In this document: positions 58,501-64,000 of the stretch, piece after piece
Layout of the letters: every line of letters starts with the position of its first letter
Numbering within the stretch: the stretch's first letter is position 1
Origin: Micromonospora aurantiaca ATCC 27029
Lineage (GTDB): Bacteria; Actinomycetota; Actinomycetes; Mycobacteriales; Micromonosporaceae
Reading direction: 5' to 3'
Length of the DNA: 64,000 nt
NCBI RefSeq assembly: GCF_000145235.1
Contig: NC_014391.1
Coordinates: 1,178,001 to 1,242,000, forward strand
Notes under the pieces: generated by a model
Told to the model about the DNA's origin: nothing
Database searches by the model: none
What the model saw: only the letters and a program-made list of their open reading frames with translations
Made by a program: the position numbers and the translations under genes

Positions 58501-59337
58501 TGGAAGTGGAAGAAACTCGCCAACCTGACCAGTCGGGTCAAGGGCCTGCTCATCGACCTGGTCGACAACGCCAAGGCGTTCATCAAGTGCAAGAACAGCT
58601 TCGTGCCCGGCACGTTGGTGGTGATGGCCGACGGGTCGCGCAAGCCGATCGAGGACGTCAAGACCGGCGACATCGTGTTGGTGACCGATCCGGTGACCGG
58701 CAAGACGACGATCAAGCCGGTGGTGGCGACCATCATCGGTCAGGGCAGCAAGAACCTGGTCGAAGTCACCATCGATCCCGACGGTGACAGCGGCGACGCC
58801 ACGGAGCGCGTGGTCGCCACCGACAACCACCCGTTCTGGGTACCCGGCCTCGACGAGTGGGTCGATGCCGCCGATCTGCGGGCCGGTCAGTGGCTGCGCA
58901 CCTCGGCCGGCACCCACGTGCAGATCAGCGCGACCCGGCGGTGGACGGAGCCGGCACAGGTCCACAACCTCACGATCGACGACATCCACACGTACTATGT
59001 GGTCGCCGGCAACACCCCGGTGCTCGTGCACAACTGCGGGACCTCAGTTGATGATCTTCGCAATGCTAAGCCGATTGAGGGGCACGGCATTGATCCAGAT
59101 AAGGCTGCGGACATGCAAACCTGGAGTGACGACGACCTCTTGGCGTCGTTCAATACCCCTCGTGATGGTGGAGTAGCGCGAATCAATGAGAGCGGAACAA
59201 TCGTGAACGGGCACCACCGGATCAATGAGATCATTCGACGAGCGGACGATCCCAACAACAAGAGGATTACGGGAAGTACTAAGGTTCGGATCGAAGAATA
59301 CCGCCGGGATCTCAGCGATTTCTGGGACCTTGACTGA
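52591..59337 (+). CDS. Rhs/YD-repeat polymorphic toxin with Hint autocleavage domain and ParB-like C-terminal toxin
   Basis: A 2248-residue secreted protein. The signal peptide ends near residue 42 (PPASA). A TcdB/SpvB-like shell segment lies at about 240-345 (KWSVAPSTGGFSWSYPL). YD repeats run about 1000-1790, followed by the Rhs core signature YDTITGRFISVDPI (about 1790-1830). A Hint domain extends from Cys2000 (SFVPGTLVVMADGSRKPI) to VHNC, His2147-Asn2148-Cys2149, which should cleave itself. The last 99 residues form the toxin; VNGHHRINEIIRRADDPN recalls ParB-like nuclease domains. ATG chosen with GGAGGGG upstream. Confidence 0.9.
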   Translation: MFSRLLVRSGGFVRHTVRPVSWAMAGVMAAGFIQIATPPASAEAKPNRPSTSDASKVLPKRDPLPAKPKAANPAVAAASTAPAKVTWPAAGAADITVPAPASARSTAGSSKAPAATAKIGGLPVAVSAAPAAAAAAPDSARPAASAPGKVRIEVLDRKASEKAKVDGPIVRLDRADGQAAAGNVRLDLGYGGVAGAFGGDFGARLRLVRLPECALTTPEKAQCAPVPLPTTNDSAAETLSAEAGTGALFAMTATDSSSQGDYGATKLSPSSKWSVAPSTGGFSWSYPLRSPPVPGGGAPPIALAYSSQSVDGRTATTNNQGSWIGEGFNYEPGHIERRYKPCSDDGHDQYADQCWAYDNATILLNGKSTELVKTGDTWRFGTDDGSKVERLTGAVNGDNDGEYWRVTTTDGTQYHFGLNRLPGWTSGKEETGSTWTVPIYGDDSGEPCYNATFTSAYCDQAWRWSLDYVKDRYGNVTSYFYEKEINYYARGKKTDVNGVPYVRGGWLKRVDYGQRHEAVYTTNAPARVRFETKERCLPSGNVDCDPQDLNTTTAPYWPDVPFDRNCAKDTKCKLDQITPTFWTRARLTGITTEIREGTGWTPVDNWKLDHLLTDNGDGSRTLWLHKITHTGLYGPGADIAMPSVELGGLQLPNRIDRDGDNIAPLVRFRLATVWTDAGGQIDVNYATPDCTKSTLPTPGNSTRRCYPVKWNPLGSGDPITDWFHKYVVEQVVETDRTGGAPDMVTRYQYLDGAAWRHADPDGISDPKDLTWSDWRGYGRVIVTAGDGQVQTTKTEYRYLRGMHGDKDPDGGTGTVSVADSTGGSHTDHNEFSGHQLESIVYDGADAVSKSIAVPWRHNTATETHSWGSKKAWFINTTTARSLVALAAGGWRETKQTSTFETSFGRVTETENEGDVAVTGDEACSRTTYADNATAHLYSLVSRVESVSVACSATPDRSKQVISDTRTLYDGKAFGVAPTLGNPTRTERLKSHNGTTATYIRASEGTFDAYGRPLTAVDALGRVTKTVYTDTNGLTTKVKETNPLQFVTTTDYAPAWGVPVGQVDQNGLKSVLEYDALGRLAKVWMPDRTGASGLEPSIRYSYLVRTDKPVAIKTERRQNDGSYSVEYKLHDGLLRPRQVQSEGPDGTRTVADTFYTGTGQLAKTYATYTVAGTPTDVIYPAVNGDVNGQTLYVYDGADRVTAEIFAVAGNEKWRTTTTYGGDRVSVDPPAGGTPTTSITNALGKTTELRQYKGSGPTGDFDKTEYTYTHAGQLKTVKDPAGNVWSHEYDQLGRKTKSIDPDAGTSTSGYDDLDRLTSTTNALNQTISTKYDEIGRKIAVYKGAADTGELLSSWTYDLEMLGELSSTSRWIEGHEYATYFSIYDEFYRPHATYYSVPEHAGAELAGFYTFGTEYNRDGSIQSVSMSDGGGLPFETIAYTYDDLERLTATTGDAPYLTDVEYAGTGEVLQTEARVGTRKVWSTYEYEQGSKRLTRQRLDRESAPVVDIDARYTYDQSGNILRIANNPSGTQDTQCFTYDYLRRMERAWTSASTATDPCAGGPSVTGVGGVAPYHHAYTFDVTGNRKTEVQYGTNGTPLIERSYTYPAAGQAQPHTLSQMTEKTPQGDRLYSYEYDAAGNTKKRTRAGEDQTLVWDAEGNLESVTEAGKKTSFLYDVDGSRMLRKEPASTTLYLPGMEIRLNHQTRSTDATRYYALPGGASLVRKVDGLRYVANDHHGTGQAVVDQSGAVTHRRMTPYGENRGASPGQWPTEKGFVNGNIDSTTGLVNIGAREYDTITGRFISVDPIIDVNDPQQMNGYAYANNNPISFSDPDGLKACSDDACGPGADYEDMYGNYHKVKGHNDGCGGCSGAYDPDEPTINVHNNPRASAEERAAAARAAAEKERQRRIAAAKAKMLNAAKALAKILMDELGITDALDCFLKGDMGGCLATAVNVAGAAIGGALGKLAVRYGAPWKWKKLANLTSRVKGLLIDLVDNAKAFIKCKNSFVPGTLVVMADGSRKPIEDVKTGDIVLVTDPVTGKTTIKPVVATIIGQGSKNLVEVTIDPDGDSGDATERVVATDNHPFWVPGLDEWVDAADLRAGQWLRTSAGTHVQISATRRWTEPAQVHNLTIDDIHTYYVVAGNTPVLVHNCGTSVDDLRNAKPIEGHGIDPDKAADMQTWSDDDLLASFNTPRDGGVARINESGTIVNGHHRINEIIRRADDPNNKRITGSTKVRIEEYRRDLSDFWDLD

Positions 59338-59744
59338 TGCCGGGCGACTCGGCGTACCGGCAGGAGTCCAAGATCGGTCCACGTGACGCTGATTTCGGCG
59401 TTCGCATGGCCAGCCTCGAAGACTTGGTCCGCATCAATGAAGAGAACCGACACCGCGGGTGGTCAGCTCGCTGGAGTTCACACGACGCACTTCGGAGCGA
59501 GGTTGCGGCGGGATCGACTGCGATTCTGTGTCCGCTCTTTCGTAACGGCGGACTAATCACCGAGCCCCAGTCATACCGATGCCACATCTTCTTTGCAAGC
59601 AGTAGCGAGAACAGAGGATTGGTATCGCTGATCGACGTTGGAGAGGGCACATTTGAGAACTTGCGCGAGGCGAACTCGATTGAGAATCTGACTCGTGTGG
59701 TCAGGCTACTCATGGACAGCTACGAGTTGACGCCCCTCGGTTGA
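59337..59744 (+). CDS. Probable immunity protein to the Rhs C-terminal toxin
   Basis: A 135-residue acidic-to-neutral cytosolic protein without signal or helices, starting MPGDSAYRQESKIGPRD and ending LLMDSYELTPLG. No family recognised. Immunity is inferred because its ATG overlaps the toxin stop (TGATG), its base composition is low-GC like the toxin tip, and it is the only gene directly downstream. Its stop codon is the first triplet of a perfect 54-bp palindrome. Confidence 0.75.
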   Translation: MPGDSAYRQESKIGPRDADFGVRMASLEDLVRINEENRHRGWSARWSSHDALRSEVAAGSTAILCPLFRNGGLITEPQSYRCHIFFASSSENRGLVSLIDVGEGTFENLREANSIENLTRVVRLLMDSYELTPLG

Positions 59745-59795
59745 CAACACGACTACCGCGGCGCCCGATCGGGCGCCGCGGTAGTCGTGTTGTCA
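59742..59795. terminator. Perfect 54-bp palindrome containing the immunity stop codon
   Basis: Arms of 27 bases (TGACAACACGACTACCGCGG and on to the dyad at GA/TC) match without a mismatch or spacer. Bases 59742-59744 are the stop codon of the immunity gene. As RNA it gives a very stable hairpin, most likely a terminator; as DNA it is an extreme cruciform and possible recombination point. Confidence 0.85.
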
Positions 59796-59893
59796 CGCCG
59801 TGCGTGGACGTGCGCTGTAGTTCATGGCGGTTGCTGTCACGGCTGCTGTCAGATACTCGCAACACATGCCGATATATCGATAAGAGTAGGTAG

Positions 59894-60426
59894 ATGGTTC
59901 GGCTGGCCGACCTGGCTTGCCGGCGGGGTCTCGGCGTGGTCGACGCCTCGACGGTCGACCGGCTCGGCCTGGCCGAGTTCCAGAACGCCGCCGGGCATCT
60001 CACCGGCGCATGGCGCGTGCCCCAGGTACGGGTAGAACAAGTCCGTCCCGGCTTGGTCCGGCTGCGGGCGCTGCTGGTCGACCCGCTCACCCAACCGACG
60101 CCCCGGACGGGCTGACCACGACCGCCGACCACGCGCGGACATGGTCAGCGGGTGTTGACGCTGATGGCCAGCCGGTCACCATTCGTTCCTGGGGCGTGTC
60201 GGGGTGGTGGTCGCGGGGCTGGCCGGCTTCGGCAAGACCTCACTGCTGAACGCCCGGTTCTGTCAGCTCGCGGCGAGTCCGGCGGTGCAGTTCGCGTTGA
60301 TCGATGGCAAGGGCGGCCCGGACTACGACGGGCTGTTCCGTCGGGTGTGGTGTCGGCGAACGACGATCCGGAGCAGTCCGTGATCATCTGGCGCGGGTGC
60401 ATGAGCTGATAACGGGATGGCCATGG
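59894..60426 (+). pseudogene. Decayed FtsK/SpoIIIE (Tra-type) ATPase gene remnant
   Basis: Protein-like text continues across at least four frames. An ATG frame (59894-60115) gives RLADLACRRGLGVVDASTVD; then LTTTADHARTWSAGVDADGQ appears in another frame, followed by GVVVAGLAGFGKTSLLNARF (Walker A) and FALIDGKGGPDYDGLFRR in a third, and DHLARVHELITGWPW last. These match the P-loop of FtsK/Tra translocases from actinobacterial integrative conjugative elements. The C-terminal half is absent. It is a transferred-element relic behind the toxin cassette. Confidence 0.7.
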
Positions 60427-60485
60427 GTATTCAGCTGTCCAACTCCTTTTCACGCTTCTAGGCTGCGATCATTCTGGGGGCAAGC

Positions 60486-60935
60486 GTGTTGGAAGTCCTG
60501 CCTGGGGTCGGCCTTGATCGTGCCCGGTTCGGGGAGAGCCGTTCCAGTCACCGCGAGCGGCTCGGAAGCTACAAGGCCTTCGAGCGAGTGCCGGGCACGG
60601 GGGTGACCGACATCTATGAAGATGGAATGGTCATGCTGTCCTACGACGAGCTGGACCGCCTCGCCTTCATAGAGATCGGAGGCGAAACAGCCGTGTCACT
60701 TGGTGGAACTCAATTAACGGGAAGGCCTCTCGCGGCCGTGCTTGAGGAGCTAGCTCAGGGCGGTCTCACGGTTGATTTCGACGGCGACTCGTCGTACGCA
60801 ATCTCGTCAACCGGAGTTGAACTCTTCACCAGCTCTCCGGATGACGTTGATGAACCAGCTGGGGGAGTTTCGATAGCGCGAACCGGGCGAGAACGAAGTG
60901 CGGAGTTGCGCGCACCGGTTGCTGGCAGCTGCTGA
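60486..60935 (+). CDS. Orphan immunity-like protein
   Basis: A 149-residue cytosolic protein: VLPGVGLDRARFGESRSSHRERLG, TDIYEDGMVMLSYDELDRLAFIEI and LTGRPLAAVLEELAQ. The opening with a G-x-RFGxSR pattern followed by a beta-rich acidic body is common in small immunity proteins near Rhs/WapA toxins, but I cannot name the family. GTG start. It has no partner toxin here, which fits an orphan immunity gene left by cassette exchange. Lower GC than neighbours. Confidence 0.55.
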   Translation: MLEVLPGVGLDRARFGESRSSHRERLGSYKAFERVPGTGVTDIYEDGMVMLSYDELDRLAFIEIGGETAVSLGGTQLTGRPLAAVLEELAQGGLTVDFDGDSSYAISSTGVELFTSSPDDVDEPAGGVSIARTGRERSAELRAPVAGSC

Positions 60936-61088
60936 GCAGGGTGCAGATGCGGTGCCCACGCCGATCCACCACAGCAACGGGCCGATGGCCGTCATCAGGG
61001 TAAGGAGAGCCACTGACCAGCCCGGCCATCGGCGTAGCGTAGGTCGAGAACCTCTGCCGGTCGTGAACGTATCCGGGGGTCTAGCCAC
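60807..61088 (-). CDS. Possible small membrane protein (doubtful)
   Basis: A 93-codon frame with one helix (WSVALLTLMTAIGPLLWWIGVG), a GTG start 6 bases after the SRPBCC stop and lower GC. It overlaps the orphan immunity frame by about 130 bases on the other strand. It may be a real membrane peptide or chance. No family recognised. Confidence 0.2.
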   Translation of the reverse strand: MARPPDTFTTGRGSRPTLRRWPGWSVALLTLMTAIGPLLWWIGVGTASAPCSAAASNRCAQLRTSFSPGSRYRNSPSWFINVIRRAGEEFNSG

Positions 61089-61093
61089 GACGG

Positions 61094-61603
61094 TCAGCGA
61101 GCCGACCCATCGCCGGACTCGGCGAGCCGCTTGAGGTTCAGCAACTGCCGGCGGGCCATCACCAGGTCGCCGAGGCAGCCACCGAGGGCGATCACCGGGT
61201 TCGTCCGCATCACCACCTTGAGCAGCAGGCGGGTGGTGTTCCCGGCGTCGGGCACCAGGACGTACGACAGCACCGCGCCCATGATCTCGCCGGTGAGGTG
61301 GTGCCCCGGCTCGACCGCGAGGATCCGGCCCCGCCGCCGCCCGCCGGCAGTCGTGAACGCCTCGCCCACCACCGGCTCGGGAAGGTTCACCAACCGTTGC
61401 GGTGAACGGCGGCCGAGGTTGTCGATCCAGTCGTACGAGTACGGCGCGAGCCGGATCTGGGCGACCCACCGCCACACGGCGGAAGGTGGCGCGTCCACGC
61501 TCACCCCGCGCCACGCCCGCAACGTGGGCGCGGGGACGAAGTGGTCGCACGGGTACCGGCGACGTGTCTCGTCGTCGGAGACACCCCACCGGTCACCGAG
61601 CAT
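61094..61603 (-). CDS. SRPBCC/START-like ligand-binding protein
   Basis: A 169-residue protein with the helix-grip fold pattern: VSVDAPPSAVWRWVAQIRLAPYSYDWIDNLGRRSP near the start, PGHHLTGEIMGAVLSYVL and a C-terminal amphipathic helix (RRQLLNLKRLAESG). Members bind hydrophobic ligands or act as cyclases/lyases; the role is unknown. The ATG at 61603 overlaps the methyltransferase stop by 11 bases, so the two are co-transcribed. Confidence 0.78.
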   Translation of the reverse strand: MLGDRWGVSDDETRRRYPCDHFVPAPTLRAWRGVSVDAPPSAVWRWVAQIRLAPYSYDWIDNLGRRSPQRLVNLPEPVVGEAFTTAGGRRRGRILAVEPGHHLTGEIMGAVLSYVLVPDAGNTTRLLLKVVMRTNPVIALGGCLGDLVMARRQLLNLKRLAESGDGSAR

Positions 61604-62327
61604 CGGCCCGGCCCAGCACCAGCGTGGTCCGCAGGTCGAGCACGACGGTGCCGCCGAAGTCGTCGACCAGCCGGTCCAGCGCGGCGATCCCGCGTCGTTG
61701 CTGGTCCGGGGTGCGGGACAGGTACGGCCCGAACGTGCGCATCAGCGCCAGGTACCGCTCCTTGTCCAGCGGCAGTTCCCGCCGGAACACCTCGCGGCGT
61801 ACGTCGTCGAACTGTCCGCTGTCGAGGACGTCCCGGTGGAACCAGTCGACGGGCCGCTCCCGGACGGTGGGGTCGACGGATCGCAGTGCGGCCCGGACGG
61901 CGGCCTGCTGGGCGGCGTCGGCGTAGTCGTAGCGGTGCCCGAAGACGGCGAGGGTGCCGCCGGGCGCCAGGGCGCGGCGGGCAAGGGCGTTGCGGGTGGC
62001 CGGGTCCAGCCAGTGCCAGACCATCGCGCAGGCGAGCACGTCCACCCCACCGGCGGGCGGCGACCACCGCTCGAACGTCGTTGCCTCGATGCGCGCTTCC
62101 GGGAACCGCTCGGCCAGCCGGGCCGCCATTCGCGCGTCGGGCTCCACGCAGGTCAGGGGCGCACCGAGGCGGGCCAGCACCTCGGTGCCCTTCCCGGTGC
62201 CCGCGCCGACCTCGGCCACCGACGCCGGTGCGCCGCCGTGGTAGGCGAGTATCGACCCGGCGATCTCCGGCGGATATCCCGGCCGGGCGCGCTCGTAAAG
62301 GTCGGCGACCGTGCCGAAGACATTCAT
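61593..62327 (-). CDS. Class I SAM-dependent methyltransferase
   Basis: A 244-residue methyltransferase. VAEVGAGTGKGTEVLARLG is motif I, CVEPDARMA motif II and LACAMVWHWLDPATR a substrate-side helix; this pattern is close to UbiE/Trm-like small-molecule methyltransferases. The ATG at 62327 (MNVFGTVADLYERARPGYPP) is the family's usual start; a longer frame is not conserved. The substrate is unknown. Confidence 0.85.
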   Translation of the reverse strand: MNVFGTVADLYERARPGYPPEIAGSILAYHGGAPASVAEVGAGTGKGTEVLARLGAPLTCVEPDARMAARLAERFPEARIEATTFERWSPPAGGVDVLACAMVWHWLDPATRNALARRALAPGGTLAVFGHRYDYADAAQQAAVRAALRSVDPTVRERPVDWFHRDVLDSGQFDDVRREVFRRELPLDKERYLALMRTFGPYLSRTPDQQRRGIAALDRLVDDFGGTVVLDLRTTLVLGRADAR

Positions 62328-62404
62328 CACCAGCAGGATACGGCTCCGACCGGTCCCCGACAGACCGCGCGGAAACCGGCCCACCCGCTTCTACAGTCCG
62401 CACC

Positions 62405-64000
62405 ATGAGGTGGACCCTGCGGCTGGCGGCGGCGCTCGGCGTACTCGCGACCGCTCTGGCGACCGGGTCGGCGAGCGGCGCCGCGGCGCCCGCCGACGGC
62501 GGCCTCGGCCTGGCCCTGCGGCCCGGCCAGGCCGACTACCAGGCCGGGGACCAGGTCCGCCTCGACCTCACCGTCACGAACACGACCGGGTCGGCGTGCG
62601 CGCTCGCCACCGGGCCCGTCGGCACCGTGCAGGTCACGGGGGTACGCCGGGACGGGCGCGACGTCGAGCCGACGCTGGCCCGCAGCTTCTTCGAGGACGG
62701 GATCGGCGCCGCCGCCACCGCCGGGCTCACCACAGTGGAGCCGGGAGCGACCGCCGTCGTGGCGTCGACCGGGGTACGGCTGCGCGACGGCGAGGTCGTG
62801 CTCCGCTCGGTGGCCGCCACCCCGGACGGCGGTGGGCTGGACACGCTCTGGCCGGTCGGCGCACCCGGCCGGTACGAGGTGACCGCCGGCTACGTGACGC
62901 TGCCGGTGACCGGCGCGACGAACCCGTGTGCGGGCGCGACAGCGCTGCGGACCGCCACGTTCACCGTGTCCGACGACGGCGGGACCGGCCGGCGCTGGCT
63001 CTGGCTCGTCGGCGGGGGAGCACTCGCGCTGCTCGTCGTCGCGCTGGTCGTGCTGCTGCTGGTATGCCGACGACGCCGGCCGACAGCCGCCGCCGTGGCC
63101 CTGGTGCTGCTGGTGGCCGTCGGCGCGTACGTCGGCGGTGGTGCCCGGCCGGCGCGGGCCGACTACGGCGTCGACCCGACCGCCGGGGTGCCGGTCAGCG
63201 GCGTCGACTTCCAGGCGGCTGTCGACGGCTGCCTGGCCGGGTTCGCGTTACCCGGCGGCGACCCGTCCGGCCTGCTGCCCCGGCTGCGCGACAAGAAGAG
63301 TCCCCGCGTGCGGATCATCCCGACCACAGGTGGATCGGGCGCGTTCGAGACGCCGGACAGCGCCGACGGCAAGGGCTCCTCGACCGTCACGTGGAACCCG
63401 ACCTCCACCGACCCGTACGGCGACGGGGTGGCCCGCGACCCGTGCGCCGCGCTCTACCACGAGCTGAACCACGCCGACGACATCTCCCGGAACGCGGTGC
63501 CGCAGGGCGAGTGCGGCGGCACCGGCATCCGTACCGCCGAGGTGAAGGCGACGCTCGCGGAGAACCGCTACCGGGCGGCGAAAGGGCTGCCGCCGCGCAC
63601 CGAGTACGACGGGAAGCCGCTGCCGAAGAACCTCGACGAGTGCAAGAAACCGGCCAAGAAGACACCGCCGCCGAAAGGCCCGGTGAAGCTCTGCGAGGAC
63701 GGCGCTGATTGCGGCGGCAGCAACGGCGACCCGCACCTGGTCACGTTCGACCGGGTCGCCTACGACTTCCAGGCCGTCGGCGAGTTCACGCTGGTCGCGT
63801 CCACCGGCGGCGACCCGCTGGAGGTGCAGGTCCGGCAGGCCCCGATGGCCGGCACGCGTACCGCCTCGGTCAACTCGGCTGTCGCGTTCCGGATCGGCGC
63901 GCACCGCATAGCGCTCACCCTCACCGACGGCGGCACCCGGGTGCACGTCGACGGCGCGTCACCGGCCGCGCTGCCGGACCGCACCGACCTGGTCGGCGGC
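62405..64000 (+). CDS. Secreted protein with zincin-like HELNH motif and vWF type D domain (partial, runs off right edge)
   Basis: 532 codons are present without a stop. A signal peptide (LRLAAALGVLATALATGSASGA) is followed by a beta-sandwich domain (about 30-180), two helices near 200-245 (WLWLVGGGALALLVVALVVLLL), and a segment with CAALYHELNHADDI near residue 354, where His-Glu-x-x-His is the metalloprotease pattern. A Lys/Pro linker leads to NGDPHLVTFDRVAYDFQAVGEF, the GDPH start of a von Willebrand type D domain. ATG at 62405; the C-terminus lies outside the window. Confidence 0.8.
   Translation, partial: MRWTLRLAAALGVLATALATGSASGAAAPADGGLGLALRPGQADYQAGDQVRLDLTVTNTTGSACALATGPVGTVQVTGVRRDGRDVEPTLARSFFEDGIGAAATAGLTTVEPGATAVVASTGVRLRDGEVVLRSVAATPDGGGLDTLWPVGAPGRYEVTAGYVTLPVTGATNPCAGATALRTATFTVSDDGGTGRRWLWLVGGGALALLVVALVVLLLVCRRRRPTAAAVALVLLVAVGAYVGGGARPARADYGVDPTAGVPVSGVDFQAAVDGCLAGFALPGGDPSGLLPRLRDKKSPRVRIIPTTGGSGAFETPDSADGKGSSTVTWNPTSTDPYGDGVARDPCAALYHELNHADDISRNAVPQGECGGTGIRTAEVKATLAENRYRAAKGLPPRTEYDGKPLPKNLDECKKPAKKTPPPKGPVKLCEDGADCGGSNGDPHLVTFDRVAYDFQAVGEFTLVASTGGDPLEVQVRQAPMAGTRTASVNSAVAFRIGAHRIALTLTDGGTRVHVDGASPAALPDRTDLVGG

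Overview
The window reads as a chromosomal segment of a very high-GC actinobacterium, most likely Micromonosporaceae (Micromonospora or a close relative). The support is dense high-GC coding with many GTG starts and ATGA/GTGA/TGATG overlaps, an actinobacterial histidine-utilisation operon (HutF plus an M20 amidohydrolase), tRNA genes ending in CCA, and families of short extragenic palindromes of a type I associate with Micromonospora. The genus is inference.

Layout. 1-0.8 kb: end of rph, then rdgB. 0.9-8.7 kb: a six-gene minus-strand hut operon (RpiR-type regulator, hutU, M20 amidohydrolase, hutF, hutI, hutH) that could take histidine to glutamate. 8.8-24.9 kb: a cell-surface polysaccharide locus with a GT-C transferase, three GT2 enzymes, one GT4, a Wzy-like polymerase, a Wzx-like flippase, a Wzz-like protein, the complete dTDP-rhamnose set rfbA/C/B/D, an initiating sugar-phosphate transferase and an LCP ligase. 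25-27.9 kb: a small conserved protein, a secreted expansin, a GNAT, tRNA-Leu and a peroxiredoxin. 27.9-30.7 kb: a cbiMNQO metal-uptake operon behind a 21-bp palindrome resembling the nickel regulator Nur box. 30.7-31.15 kb: a repeat-rich intergenic strip. 31.15-37.7 kb: a redox/copper block (ECF sigma, MauE/DoxX, DsbA-like and a membrane protein, diverging from CopC-CopD and YcnI). 37.8-45.0 kb: GT87 transferase, oligoribonuclease, tRNA-His, two tandem L,D-transpeptidase lipoproteins, tRNA-Lys, a tiny secreted cysteine-pair protein, a P-loop kinase and a MerR regulator.

45.0-61.1 kb is the accessory part. After about 0.7 kb of lower-GC non-coding DNA come three very large secreted-protein genes in one direction: a DNRLRE/FG-GAP protein, a double-LamG protein and a 2248-residue Rhs/YD-repeat protein. 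The Rhs protein ends in a Hint self-cleaving domain followed by a compositionally distinct, ParB-like C-terminal toxin of about 100 residues. A TGATG-coupled small gene, the likely immunity gene, follows and ends in a perfect 54-bp palindrome that contains its stop codon. Behind it lie a multiply frameshifted FtsK/Tra-type ATPase remnant and a lone gene resembling an orphan immunity protein. I regard this toxin-immunity cassette and its two partner proteins as the most interesting system here. The window closes with an SRPBCC protein, a methyltransferase and, running off the right edge, a secreted protein combining an HELNH zincin-like motif with a von Willebrand type D domain.
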